Made by a program: the position numbers and the translations under genes
Part shown: piece after piece, positions 8,476 through 16,390 of the stretch
Layout: every line of letters starts with the position of its first letter
Position numbering within the stretch: position 1 is the stretch's first letter
The notes under the pieces: model-generated
Database searches by the model: none
Seen by the model: only the letters and a program-made list of their open reading frames with translations
Told to the model about the DNA's origin: nothing
From: an uncultured Oscillospiraceae bacterium
Lineage (GTDB): Bacteria; Bacillota; Clostridia; Oscillospirales; Oscillospiraceae
DNA: 64,000 nucleotides
Assembly (NCBI GenBank): GCA_947587485.1
Contig: CANPXZ010000001.1
Coordinates: forward strand, 25,683-89,682
Direction: 5' to 3'

Positions 8476-8967
8476 TTACGCGATTTCCGGCGCGTCCAGG
8501 GCAGGTGCCGCCGTTTCCGGCGCAGCAAGCTGTTCCGCGGCTGCAGCAAACTGCGCCCCGGTCGGGACGGCTTCCTGCGCCGCATCAACGCCGCTCCCGA
8601 TATAATCCATGATCCCTGCGACCGGAGAATCAGGATTGTCCTTGGCGAACTCGGACGACATCGTCTTAATGTTCTGCCCGGCCGTCATCGTCTTCGCCGC
8701 TGCATCGACGGTCTTCTCTTTGAAGAAGCCGGAAACCTTTTCCCAGAGGGAGCTGAAGCCCTCACGGATCTTGCTGAAAAGACCATCTTCCTTCTGTGGA
8801 TCAGACGTCAGGCACGCAATCGCGCCGGCACCAAGGACGATCTTGCCGATGGGGGATTTAATGAACTTTCCGCCAAGGCTCAGGGCACCTGTGCCCAATT
8901 TCGTGACGCCAGACACCACTTTCCCAGCCACATTGATCAGGCCGAGGCCCGCACTCACAAGTCCCAT
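8476..8967 (-). CDS. Small Gly/Ala-rich, possibly membrane-active protein
   Basis: The start is at MGLVSAGLGLINVAG (8967), behind GAGGAGGTGCCCATT; the ORF-track GTG three codons upstream overlaps this site. The first ~60 residues are hydrophobic and Gly-rich (GTGALSLGGKFI, GKIVLGAGAIACL) with scattered Lys and could insert into a membrane. An amphipathic central part (FSSLWEKVSGFFKEKT) and an Ala/Pro/Glu-rich tail ending LDAPEIA follow. No known family. It lies 27 bases after the 703-aa gene in the same unit. Confidence 0.65.
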   Translation of the reverse strand: MGLVSAGLGLINVAGKVVSGVTKLGTGALSLGGKFIKSPIGKIVLGAGAIACLTSDPQKEDGLFSKIREGFSSLWEKVSGFFKEKTVDAAAKTMTAGQNIKTMSSEFAKDNPDSPVAGIMDYIGSGVDAAQEAVPTGAQFAAAAEQLAAPETAAPALDAPEIA

Positions 8968-8994
8968 AATGGGCACCTCCTCTCACATACGAGA

Positions 8995-11106
8995 TCACAT
9001 GATCTCGATACCAACGTCTTCCTTCAGGTCCATCAGGTTGCTGTCTTTCTGGCCCTCGTCCTCAGGATCCTCCGCGCCGAGACCGTCAGCAGCGCTTTCG
9101 TCAGAACGCTCAGCGCTCGCGTCAGGATCGTCGGTAACTGCACCAGACAAAGTTGCACCATCATCTTCCTGTTCAGCCTTCTGAGGCGTAACCTCGCCGG
9201 CCTCCTCCTGATGGATCGTAGCGCCGTCAACAGCGCCCTTCGGGATCGGACTTGGGACACCGTCATGCTCAGCCAGCCTCTGGGCATAAATGTCCATGAC
9301 CTGGTTGAACTGATCCTCGGTCATGTTCTGGCAGAAATTGTACCCCTGGTTTACCAGAGACTGGGCCCGCTTGATGTCATCCACGCTGTAGCCAACCTCG
9401 GTCAGACGGTCAATGCGGTCCTGCCCGCTGCCATAACGGCCATCCCAGATATCCTGGGCCAGCTGTTTGCCGGTCTCGAAATCCAAAGTACTGTCAACCT
9501 TATCCATGTCGTCAGCCTCGGCCTGGGTGTCCTCTTCAGGTTCCAGTACGTCGTCCATGGAATACGCGTCACCGTCAATGACGTGCTGGACAGACTCGAA
9601 CAAAGCATCATGCATGTCGGGATGCTGACCATCAAAGAACGGGCTATTGCTGATCTCATCAGGCGTAAGGCCATCAGCAGCAGCCGTCTGAAGCTCATCC
9701 GCGGCATCGGCGATGCCGTTGACAAAATCATGTGCCTCTTTGAACACAGGATTGTGGTCCATATAATCGTCCTGGGCATCAGCCGGAAGATCATTGAAGA
9801 CCTCTTCCATATCCAGATACTTCTCGTAGCTCATACCGGCCCGGCCATCATCAAAATGGCGGATCGTCATATCCTCAACGACAGCATCGACCACTTCGTC
9901 AGAATCAAGCTGAAGCTGATCGATGACCGCCTGGACATCATCAGGGATTTCAAGTTCATCTTCGTCAGCAGGAGTCTCTTCATCCGGCGTGTCATCCGGA
10001 GACTCTTCCTCGTCAGGGGTCTCATCTTCGGGAGACTCTTCCTCATCCGGCTGTTCATCTTCATCTTCGACACTGGGCACATCATCGGCTTCAGCCGCGC
10101 CCAGCATCGGCCCGTTCTCTTCCTCCGCAAAGTCGGCATGCTGCTCAATCTCGCGAAGGACATTGACACCTTCATCAGTGCCAAACATGATGCCTTCCAT
10201 GTTGGTGGGATCAACGACCTTGCCAATCAAATCGGCATCGCCGCTCTCGAACGCCTCATACATGGCGTACATGGCGGCTGCGCCGCCGTCATGCATGACG
10301 GTCCAGGTGTTGTCGTCCAACTCATCGACCTTCGTCGTGGCAGCCTTCCACTGCTCATCAGAAATCAGGCCTTTCTGGCGGGCATCATCCAGCATCTGGG
10401 TCATGGCATTGAAGCCCTCGTTGGAGAAATAATCGGGACCAGTAGCATAGCCGGTCTGATACGCCGGGTCACTGTGGTACATGCTGGAAAAGTCATGTTC
10501 AGGATCATTTCCATGGCGCACCACAGCGTCCTTGTAGTAGTCGCCCACCTCGTTCACAACGTTGCGCAGGTCATGGTGCGACGCATCCATGTAATCACGG
10601 AACGTGCCGATGGCATTCTCGTCGCGGTCCATCTCGAACATGCGGACCGTCGCCTTGAACTCGCTGAAATCACCAGCCCGCACACTGTCCATGAAATCAT
10701 CGCTGAACAGGGTGTTCATGGTCTCCTGATACGTCGCCATGTCAATCTGGCCGGAGCGCAACGCCTCATTGACGCTCATGATGGCATAGCCATAGGCAGA
10801 AAATTCAGTATTGCCGAACTTGTCGGTGTTGGAGTTGAAGATCGACTTGTTGCCGAAATAATCGCTTTCGACATCGTTGCTGCCGACGTTCTCAAAGAAC
10901 TCGTTCAGGTTCTCCATCGCCTCCTCGCTCAGGTTCATGCCGGCCAGGAGATCCTTGTTGTCCAGCATCCACTGCGCCTCAGACCCGACGACGTCACGCC
11001 CCTTAGAGGACCAGCTGATAGGGGAATCGCCGATCTTGCGGTCGTCACCATACAGGGCTTCTTGCTGTTTGATGTAATCGTCAAAACTGTTATAATTCGC
11101 AGCCAT
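8995..11106 (-). CDS. Large acidic unknown protein, 703 aa
   Basis: First gene of a five-gene unit, behind AAAGGAG and a consensus promoter. It is very rich in Asp, Glu, Met and Tyr. The N half (to ~300) looks globular and helical (AIMSVNEALRSGQIDMATYQETMN; ARQKGLISDEQWKAATTKVDELD). A low-complexity Glu/Asp/Pro/Ser linker (~340-375, PDEEESPEDETPDEE) separates it from a second helical region. Organisation and composition recall the 691-aa protein at 27815-29890 (helix such as MLDNLHQQGEITEDEYYDAC), but true homology needs testing. No membrane segment or signal peptide. Function unknown. Confidence 0.75.
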   Translation of the reverse strand: MAANYNSFDDYIKQQEALYGDDRKIGDSPISWSSKGRDVVGSEAQWMLDNKDLLAGMNLSEEAMENLNEFFENVGSNDVESDYFGNKSIFNSNTDKFGNTEFSAYGYAIMSVNEALRSGQIDMATYQETMNTLFSDDFMDSVRAGDFSEFKATVRMFEMDRDENAIGTFRDYMDASHHDLRNVVNEVGDYYKDAVVRHGNDPEHDFSSMYHSDPAYQTGYATGPDYFSNEGFNAMTQMLDDARQKGLISDEQWKAATTKVDELDDNTWTVMHDGGAAAMYAMYEAFESGDADLIGKVVDPTNMEGIMFGTDEGVNVLREIEQHADFAEEENGPMLGAAEADDVPSVEDEDEQPDEEESPEDETPDEEESPDDTPDEETPADEDELEIPDDVQAVIDQLQLDSDEVVDAVVEDMTIRHFDDGRAGMSYEKYLDMEEVFNDLPADAQDDYMDHNPVFKEAHDFVNGIADAADELQTAAADGLTPDEISNSPFFDGQHPDMHDALFESVQHVIDGDAYSMDDVLEPEEDTQAEADDMDKVDSTLDFETGKQLAQDIWDGRYGSGQDRIDRLTEVGYSVDDIKRAQSLVNQGYNFCQNMTEDQFNQVMDIYAQRLAEHDGVPSPIPKGAVDGATIHQEEAGEVTPQKAEQEDDGATLSGAVTDDPDASAERSDESAADGLGAEDPEDEGQKDSNLMDLKEDVGIEIM

Positions 11107-11155
11107 GTTCGTATACTCCTTTGCTCGTAGGTTTTATTGCGCATTTCGCGCCCTT

Positions 11156-11190
11156 GTATATAATATATACGTGGAAAAAAGATTTGTCAA
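11156..11190 (-). promoter_or_regulatory. Sigma-A promoter with palindromic -10 operator
   Basis: Minus strand TTGACA (11185-11190), 17 bases, TATATT (11162-11167). The -10 is embedded in a perfect odd palindrome, GTATATA-T-TATATAC (11156-11170). The same 15-mer (opposite strand) covers the -10 at 13105-13119. It drives the unit from 11106 and starts inside the 3' end of the preceding gene. Confidence 0.8.
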
Positions 11191-12038
11191 TACTCCGGCT
11201 CCGATTTTTCTTCAGTGCCGTTATCAAGATCCGCCGCCAGCCGGTTGAGCCTGGCCATGGGAGACGGTTTCCCCATGTTCTTCTCAAACCCGGCCTGGTA
11301 CTCGTCACGCCTAGCCTGGAACGGCTGACCCTCATAGACGCCGATGATCCGCACGTCCTTCAGCTCACAGCAACTCACCTGCGTCGTACCTTTCTTCGCG
11401 TCCATGTTCCAGAACTCGTGCATGTTCCCGACAGGGACGGACTCATACACGTTGGTCCGGATACCAGGCTTCGACCGGAACTCGACCTGGAGGTACCGCC
11501 CGGTATCGATCTGGCAGCGTTCGGACACCCCGTCCCGGGACGTCGCTTCGCGGAACGCCACGGCGCTCTCTGCCATATCGACACCAACGTCAGCCAATGC
11601 GACCCTCTCGTCCGTATCGGGATCCCAGGCAACCCCCGTGTCAACAGCCTCGACGGCAGCCTCGACATCCTCGACATCGTGGCCCTCCATCAGGTCCATG
11701 ATGCGTTCCCGGCCATTCCGGTCCATAGTCCAGAACGGGTTGTCATCATGCGTGATGAACTTCGGTTTCTCAGCCTCCCGTTTCGCCTGGTGATACCGGC
11801 CGGCATCAAAATCCTTTTGTGGCACCCAGGCAGCCTTCTGTTCCAGCTCCTGCTTGACAGCAGGCTCCTTCGGCGTCGGTGTGGCGCCGTATTTCCCAAG
11901 GACGTGCCGAAGGACGTCAGGGTGGTTTCCGAGCCGGTTCTCCAGGTCATATTTTTCCTGGTCCGACAGTGGGCGGTGGCCGTGTTCTTTCGTGTATTCG
12001 AAATCGTCGGCCTCAATACGGTCCTGTTTCTCTGACAT
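11187..12038 (-). CDS. Unknown 283-aa protein with shared C-terminal motif
   Basis: Starts MSEKQDRIEADDFEY after AAAGGAGAGG. Charged and helical to ~120; the middle contains Asp/Glu-rich segments, and residues ~160-240 look beta-rich (CQIDTGRYLQVEFRSKPG; CCELKDVRIIGVYEG). The C terminus has PSPMARLNRLAADLD, which resembles the ends of other element proteins (339-aa, 283-aa at 23690, 86-aa). Second gene of a two-gene unit; the promoter of the next unit overlaps its stop. No family recognised. Confidence 0.7.
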   Translation of the reverse strand: MSEKQDRIEADDFEYTKEHGHRPLSDQEKYDLENRLGNHPDVLRHVLGKYGATPTPKEPAVKQELEQKAAWVPQKDFDAGRYHQAKREAEKPKFITHDDNPFWTMDRNGRERIMDLMEGHDVEDVEAAVEAVDTGVAWDPDTDERVALADVGVDMAESAVAFREATSRDGVSERCQIDTGRYLQVEFRSKPGIRTNVYESVPVGNMHEFWNMDAKKGTTQVSCCELKDVRIIGVYEGQPFQARRDEYQAGFEKNMGKPSPMARLNRLAADLDNGTEEKSEPEY

Positions 12039-12056
12039 GGTATTCCTCTCCTTTCT

Positions 12057-13076
12057 TTACGGTCCATCGGGGCCGGTGATCTCGCGCTGGGCAGACGGGC
12101 CGTCCATTGCCTCGATCTGGCGCTGCAGCTTCGCCATTGCCGGCGACGGCTGCGGTGGCTGTCCGGGCTGCGGCCGCTGGATCTCCTGCGACGGGATGTA
12201 CTCATACGTCTCGACATATCCCGCCAGGCCGGTCGCCAGAGACATCTCATCCAGAAAGTCGTGTGCCTCGAACGATTCGTGCTTGACGTACATAGGGTCT
12301 GTGAATTGCGGACCCGGGTCGTCCGGAACGTCAGACAAAGCCCTGTCGCCTGGGTTCGGCCCATCCATGCCCATCTCCGGCGTTTCCTCATCATCTTCCA
12401 GGTCGATCACAGGGACGCCAGCCTGCGGTTCCGGGCCCATGTACGGCACCCTGCTACCAACGGACGGTGCGTCAGGTTCATCCTCGTTCTCAAGCTCGTC
12501 CTGGCCTTCAGGACTGCCATACTCGTCACGTACGGCCTCGATCCCGGCAGCGGCATACAAAGCCGCCCCGACCCCGTCTGAGGCCGCCTCAGAGCCCTCA
12601 GGACGCCCGTATTCATCATCCTGGACACCGGTGCCGTCTGGTCCGGAAACGCCATCTTGGGCCGTCTCAGGGGCCGTCAGCGTGTCCTCACGCCGCAGCA
12701 TGGCGATGGGCGGGTTCCCATACTCGTCCGCTTCAGGCCCGGCATAAGCCCAGCCATCATCCACGGGCGCTCCGAGATCCGAATTTTCAGGCACGTTGTC
12801 ATACTCGTCGCCGTAATCGTCGGCCGGGGCTGGGTTCACCCATCCGGGCGTCCCGTATTCGCCGTCCAACAGGTCCGTGCCGTAATTGTCCGCCCCGTCC
12901 AGGAGCTCCGGGTCATCCCAGGTCAGCTCGTCCAACCGGGACAGGTACTCCTCGTCGGTCAAGTCATCCGCTTCATTTTGCAAAGCAAGGAAAGCCCGGT
13001 AACGCTCCATGCGCTCCAGGCTTTCCTCGGTATCCGCAAACGCCAGGCCGGCGTTCTGCTGTTCATATGCTGCCAT
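12057..13076 (-). CDS. Acidic, Pro/Tyr-rich low-complexity protein, 339 aa
   Basis: The start at 13076 (MAAYEQQNAGLAFAD) follows GGGAGGCGGACCT; the ORF-track start at 13139 lies in the promoter. A short helical N part (RYRAFLALQNEADDLTDEEYL) precedes a long disordered region with recurring DEYG(N/R/S)PEG-type units (EYGTPG, DEYGNPP, DEYGRPEG, DEYGSPEG). The C terminus has PSPAMAKLQRQIEAMD, part of a motif seen on several unrelated proteins here. No known family. First gene of its unit, behind a promoter with the palindromic -10. Confidence 0.65.
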   Translation of the reverse strand: MAAYEQQNAGLAFADTEESLERMERYRAFLALQNEADDLTDEEYLSRLDELTWDDPELLDGADNYGTDLLDGEYGTPGWVNPAPADDYGDEYDNVPENSDLGAPVDDGWAYAGPEADEYGNPPIAMLRREDTLTAPETAQDGVSGPDGTGVQDDEYGRPEGSEAASDGVGAALYAAAGIEAVRDEYGSPEGQDELENEDEPDAPSVGSRVPYMGPEPQAGVPVIDLEDDEETPEMGMDGPNPGDRALSDVPDDPGPQFTDPMYVKHESFEAHDFLDEMSLATGLAGYVETYEYIPSQEIQRPQPGQPPQPSPAMAKLQRQIEAMDGPSAQREITGPDGP

Positions 13077-13104
13077 AGGTCCGCCTCCCTTTCCGGGTAT
13101 TCGT

Positions 13105-13139
13105 GTATATATTATATACGCTTTGGGCGGCGGATGCAA
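13105..13139 (-). promoter_or_regulatory. Sigma-A promoter with palindromic -10 operator
   Basis: Minus strand TTGCAT (13134-13139), 17 bases, TATAAT (13111-13116), inside the 15-bp palindrome GTATATAATATATAC (13105-13119). Drives the 339-aa and 283-aa genes. Confidence 0.8.
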
Positions 13140-13151
13140 GGCCCTTTTTAT

Positions 13152-13760
13152 TTATTCTTTGTTGTCGCCCTCGACAGCCTCTTTGATCTGGGCGGCCACG
13201 ATGCCGGCATATTCCATGATCTCGCCGGCAAACTGCTGGTCGAAGTCGTAACGGCGGATCAGGTAGGGGAACTCCATGACGACACGCTTGATGTCCCGGA
13301 TCGCCTTGGTGCTCAGGCAGTACAGGTCGAACTCGTTCCGGCCCTCGGCCGTGCCGTACCAGTTGCTCAGGGACTCAATCTTCATGTAACTGGTGTTCAT
13401 CATGCCCTTCAGGTCTTCCATGTCGGCAGTATAGTCGACGCCGGGCAGCCCAAAGCGCTTGACGGCCATGGATTCATGCCAGTATTTTCCCCGCTCCGAG
13501 CGCTTGGCCTCCTCGTCCAGGGCGTTGGTCAGGAACCGGCGGAACGGGTTGGAGGACAGCATGCCCACCAGGATCTCGGCGGCGAACTGGGCGTAGAACG
13601 TGGCGGTCATGTACGAAAAGGTCATCCCGCCACCGAACACGTTGGCGAAGCAGGCGTCGTACATCTTCATGTCCTCGTCGTCGAACACGAACATGTTCTT
13701 GAAGAGTTTGTTGATCTGGTCCCTCACGTCGTCGAGGGATTTCTTGTCAATGTTAGGCAT
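13152..13760 (-). CDS. Unknown 202-aa protein, HU unit
   Basis: Starts MPNIDKKSLDDVRDQINKLF after AAAGGAG. Mostly helical with many aromatic and Met residues (FGGGMTFSYMTATFYAQFAAEIL), ending in an acidic helix. It has no clear membrane segment or signal peptide. Third gene after HU and the 220-aa gene. Its size and composition resemble the 220-aa neighbour, but I cannot align them convincingly. Function unknown. Confidence 0.7.
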   Translation of the reverse strand: MPNIDKKSLDDVRDQINKLFKNMFVFDDEDMKMYDACFANVFGGGMTFSYMTATFYAQFAAEILVGMLSSNPFRRFLTNALDEEAKRSERGKYWHESMAVKRFGLPGVDYTADMEDLKGMMNTSYMKIESLSNWYGTAEGRNEFDLYCLSTKAIRDIKRVVMEFPYLIRRYDFDQQFAGEIMEYAGIVAAQIKEAVEGDNKE

Positions 13761-13778
13761 AGTCTAAGTACGCTCCTT

Positions 13779-14441
13779 TCATGATTCTTCGCCGAGCTGC
13801 TTCTTCACGCTCTCGACGACAAGGCGGACATATTTATCAAACACGCCGTTCCGGTTCATGGCGTTGGCCACGTACACGATCGCGTGTATGATGTTCAGGA
13901 ACCCCGGGCCCTTGTCCCGGTCATATGGCACATCGTCCAAAAGTGCCTGGTAGGCGTCGGACATCCCGGCATTGACGAAATTCGTCCATGCGGCCTGGGT
14001 GCCGTTGAGGACAAGGCCCTCATAGCTGCCGCGGTATGCCGAGAAATCGACCTTGAAGGATTTGATCCCGGTCAGGTCCTCGTCCGCCACGGGAAGCGTC
14101 ATGTCATCGCGGAAATCGCTGTACTGCACGTCATCCACCTGCATCAGCGCCTTCTCGATCATGATCGCGTCGTCAAAGCAGGCCCGAAAATCCGCGTTGA
14201 CCAGCAGGCAGACGTTGATCCAAAAACTGTTGTTCAAAAGGTATTTCAGCGTCCTCGTTGTGATCATGGACGTCCCGATGTTGTACACCTTCTGCTGTTC
14301 CGACAGGGTCAGCTCCATGTCCTCCAGGCGGGTCAGGTCGTACACCTGCTTCCCGCTGCTCCCCGGCGGGTACATTTTCTGATAAAACTTCTCCACGGCC
14401 TCCTGCACGAGGGGGTGGAGGCATTCGATACCGGTCGTCAC
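13779..14441 (-). CDS. Unknown 220-aa protein, HU unit
   Basis: Translation starts at a GTG overlapping the HU stop (GTGA), with AGGAGGGG upstream, so it is coupled to HU. It begins MTTGIECLHPLVQEAVEKFY. The protein looks helical, with hydrophobic stretches such as SFWINVCLLVNADFRACF and GFLNIIHAIVYVANAM that are probably core helices. No family recognised. Coupling to a DNA-bending protein suggests a DNA-linked role, which is inference only. Confidence 0.7.
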   Translation of the reverse strand: MTTGIECLHPLVQEAVEKFYQKMYPPGSSGKQVYDLTRLEDMELTLSEQQKVYNIGTSMITTRTLKYLLNNSFWINVCLLVNADFRACFDDAIMIEKALMQVDDVQYSDFRDDMTLPVADEDLTGIKSFKVDFSAYRGSYEGLVLNGTQAAWTNFVNAGMSDAYQALLDDVPYDRDKGPGFLNIIHAIVYVANAMNRNGVFDKYVRLVVESVKKQLGEES

Positions 14442-14746
14442 TGGGTATCCCCTCCTTTCTCACCGGCGTTATAGGCGGCCAGCAGCGCCCGGCTCATCTC
14501 GAACTGGAGACGGTTCCGCGCCGGGACGTTGACCTTGGCGCCGGTATAGGTGTTCATGCAGACGCGTGGGGCGGTGACCTTCATCCGGAACTTGCCGAAC
14601 CCTTTGATGTTCACGTCCTCGCCCTTCTCGACATGCTTCAGGATCGCGTCGAACACGAATTCCGTATATGCCTTGGCGGACTGGAAAGAGATCCCCATCT
14701 CGTTCGACAGCTCGTTGATGATGTCACTGGTATTGACTTTATTCAA
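14438..14746 (-). CDS. HU/IHF-family DNA-binding protein
   Basis: A 102-aa protein of the HU/IHF fold: NTSDIINELSNEMGISFQSA gives the N-terminal helices, KGEDVNIKGFGKFRMK is the typical HU turn, and ARNRLQF replaces the usual arm/core segment. It likely bends or coats DNA as a dimer. The start is a TTG, 9 bases after GGAGG. It leads a three-gene unit behind its own promoter and overlaps the next gene by four bases (GTGA). Element-borne HU proteins often serve nucleoid, replication or transfer complexes. The family is clear, the exact role is not. Confidence 0.88.
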   Translation of the reverse strand: MNKVNTSDIINELSNEMGISFQSAKAYTEFVFDAILKHVEKGEDVNIKGFGKFRMKVTAPRVCMNTYTGAKVNVPARNRLQFEMSRALLAAYNAGEKGGDTQ

Positions 14747-14781
14747 GGCCTGTTCCCTCCGTTCTTCTTTACTTGCAACCC

Positions 14782-14824
14782 ATTATACTGCACTTTTTTG
14801 AAAAAAGCAACAACTTTATATAAA
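14782..14824 (-). promoter_or_regulatory. Sigma-A promoter of HU unit with upstream palindrome
   Basis: Minus strand TTGCTT (14805-14810), 17 bases, TATAAT (14782-14787). TTTATATAAA (14815-14824) lies just upstream of the -35, as in several other promoters here. Confidence 0.75.
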
Positions 14825-14829
14825 AATAT

Positions 14830-15078
14830 TCAAGAATGTTCCTGTTTGTTTAACAGGCGCCTATGGAGGGAACGCATGTTCTCCAGGTTCATGATCCCGG
14901 TCTCCTGGCTGCCATGGTTGACACCGGGTTCCGCGCCGTCAGCCAGGGTGATCAGCAGGATGGTCATGTACCGGCCACAGGGCCGGACATCGTCGTGTTC
15001 GTCGAACACCTTGTCATACTGGTCCATGAACTGGTGGCCGACGATCTCCTGCACCATCGGGGAAGTCTCTTCAGGCAT
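14830..15078 (-). CDS. Small unknown protein, 82 aa
   Basis: The ATG at 15078 (MPEETSPMVQEIVGHQF) overlaps the end of the upstream 207-aa gene and follows AAGGGCGGTGAG, so it is translationally coupled. The ORF-track start at 15135 lies inside the upstream gene. Polar and helical (MNLENMRSLHRRLL near the end). No family. Last gene of the long unit beginning at 20905. Confidence 0.6.
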   Translation of the reverse strand: MPEETSPMVQEIVGHQFMDQYDKVFDEHDDVRPCGRYMTILLITLADGAEPGVNHGSQETGIMNLENMRSLHRRLLNKQEHS

Positions 15079-15694
15079 TTGTCTCACCGCCCTTCCCAAG
15101 CTCCATGGCATCCTTATAGACACGGGCCGCCACATCCGTGATGTCCCGGTGCCCGTCCAGGATCGCCGCCGTCAGCTCCCGCCCGGGGGCCGGCATATGA
15201 CGCAGGTTATACTTGATATCCTTGGCCAGGGAGTCCTTGTTCACGCCGGCTTTGATCCGGTAGAAAAACGCCTCCCCCTTCGCAAGGTTGAACCCGATGT
15301 CGAGCCGCACGCAATAGTTCTGTACGTCCTGCTCCCGCACGACGCCGTCGGCGTCCTCGGTCTTGACACGGGTCACATACATGTTTTTTGCGGCTTTGCG
15401 GATAGCTTCCATCATCTCCGGGGAAATATAGTCGTAATGGGTGTACTGCACATGCCCATTCCCCTCGGAGTCGTAGAACCACTGTTTCTTGTTCGTAATA
15501 TAAGGCATCGCGTCAGCCAGCCCAGCCAGCGCGTCATCTATGGCAACGCCGTCCTGCAGCCTCTGCACCACGACCCTGTACCGCACAGGGTTCCCGTTCT
15601 CATCCAGGGACTCGTCATATACGCTGACAAGGCACTCGACCTTCACGGTGCTCTTCTGGCATTCCAGCTTCGCCCTCTTTCCAAAATTGGCCAT
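15071..15694 (-). CDS. Unknown 207-aa protein
   Basis: Starts MANFGKRAKLECQKSTVKVE behind GGGAGG. The N half looks beta-rich (VECLVSVYDES; RYRVVVQRLQDG), the C half mixed, with KNMYVTRVKTEDADGV and a helical end. Soluble. It sits between a single-pass membrane protein and an 82-aa protein. No family recognised. Confidence 0.7.
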   Translation of the reverse strand: MANFGKRAKLECQKSTVKVECLVSVYDESLDENGNPVRYRVVVQRLQDGVAIDDALAGLADAMPYITNKKQWFYDSEGNGHVQYTHYDYISPEMMEAIRKAAKNMYVTRVKTEDADGVVREQDVQNYCVRLDIGFNLAKGEAFFYRIKAGVNKDSLAKDIKYNLRHMPAPGRELTAAILDGHRDITDVAARVYKDAMELGKGGETNA

Positions 15695-15700
15695 AATTCA

Positions 15701-16135
15701 TCATCCTCCCGCGTAATGGAGTATAGTTTCGCGTACCCGCATAGCGATGATGACGTCAAGCGGGCCGACGTGGATCTTGTCCGTTACGGGGCCGTTCTCA
15801 GTCATGCGCCGGGTGGACAGCACCCGGTCGTTCTTGTCATCATTCCATGTCACGTCCCACACGTCGCTCATCATCGGGGACACGGCTGTCCCGTTCCGGG
15901 TGATGACGACGCCGTCGTCATAGACAAGCAGCTGGCACTGCTTGGAGAAGGAAAACGTCCGGTACGGCAGTTCCATCTCTTCCAGCTCGCTGATGTCGTC
16001 TGCATACTTATGGTTCATCGAGATCATGATGGACAAAATGCTGAAAAACAAAAGCATGGACAGCAAAATCTGCAACGCATAACCCCGGATCGCCGAATCG
16101 GACATGATCTGCCACAGGTACGAAAGTTCCATCAT
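15701..16135 (-). CDS. Single-pass membrane protein, 144 aa
   Basis: Starts MMELSYLWQIMSDS with the ATG overlapping the stop of the upstream ribbon-helix-helix gene (ATGA), so translation is coupled. One membrane helix at ~20-40 (ALQILLSMLLFFSILSIMIS) is followed by a ~100-residue domain with beta-like pattern (RTFSFSKQCQLLVYDDGVVI), resembling a small PH-like module, but I cannot assign it. Function unknown. Confidence 0.7.
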   Translation of the reverse strand: MMELSYLWQIMSDSAIRGYALQILLSMLLFFSILSIMISMNHKYADDISELEEMELPYRTFSFSKQCQLLVYDDGVVITRNGTAVSPMMSDVWDVTWNDDKNDRVLSTRRMTENGPVTDKIHVGPLDVIIAMRVRETILHYAGG

Positions 16136-16317
16136 TCCTTCACAGCCTCCGGCGACGCATCCTGGGTATTCTTCGCTGCCGCATTGCAGTAGGCCAGGAT
16201 GGCACGGCGGATGGCCATGGTCTTGGTCTGGCCCGTACGGGCGCAGTGTTCGGTCAGCATGTCATACACGCTCTTTTCAATGCAGCAGTGTATGATCGCC
16301 TTACGGTTGTCAGCCAT
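16132..16317 (-). CDS. Ribbon-helix-helix-like small protein A
   Basis: A 61-aa protein with KAIIHCCIEKSVYDMLTEHC then ARTGQTKTMAIRRAIL, the strand-helix-helix pattern of CopG/Arc-type DNA binders. It is clearly homologous to the 68-aa protein at 43380-43586 (shared EHC/AHC, TGQ(T/S)KT, AI.RAIL.YC). Such proteins act as dimeric repressors or relaxosome accessory factors. It follows a hairpin and precedes the membrane protein at 16135, sharing 4 bases with it. GGAGCTGAGG lies before the start. Confidence 0.75.
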   Translation of the reverse strand: MADNRKAIIHCCIEKSVYDMLTEHCARTGQTKTMAIRRAILAYCNAAAKNTQDASPEAVKE

Positions 16318-16340
16318 TTTCCCTCAGCTCCTTTCATGGA

Positions 16341-16378
16341 GGCCCGGCCCCATATTTCGGAGATACAAGGCCGGGCTC
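16341..16378 (-). terminator. Hairpin between SPFH and RHH genes
   Basis: GCCCGGCC pairs with GGCCGGGC across a ~20-base loop on the minus strand. No T tract follows, so partial termination or mRNA processing within the long unit is more likely than full termination. Confidence 0.5.
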
Positions 16379-16390
16379 ATTTTCAGTTCC

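Noticed and set aside
8239-11130. 963-aa plus-strand ORF
   Set aside because: Runs antisense through three minus-strand genes with good ribosome sites; composition is typical of a mirror frame of acidic proteins.
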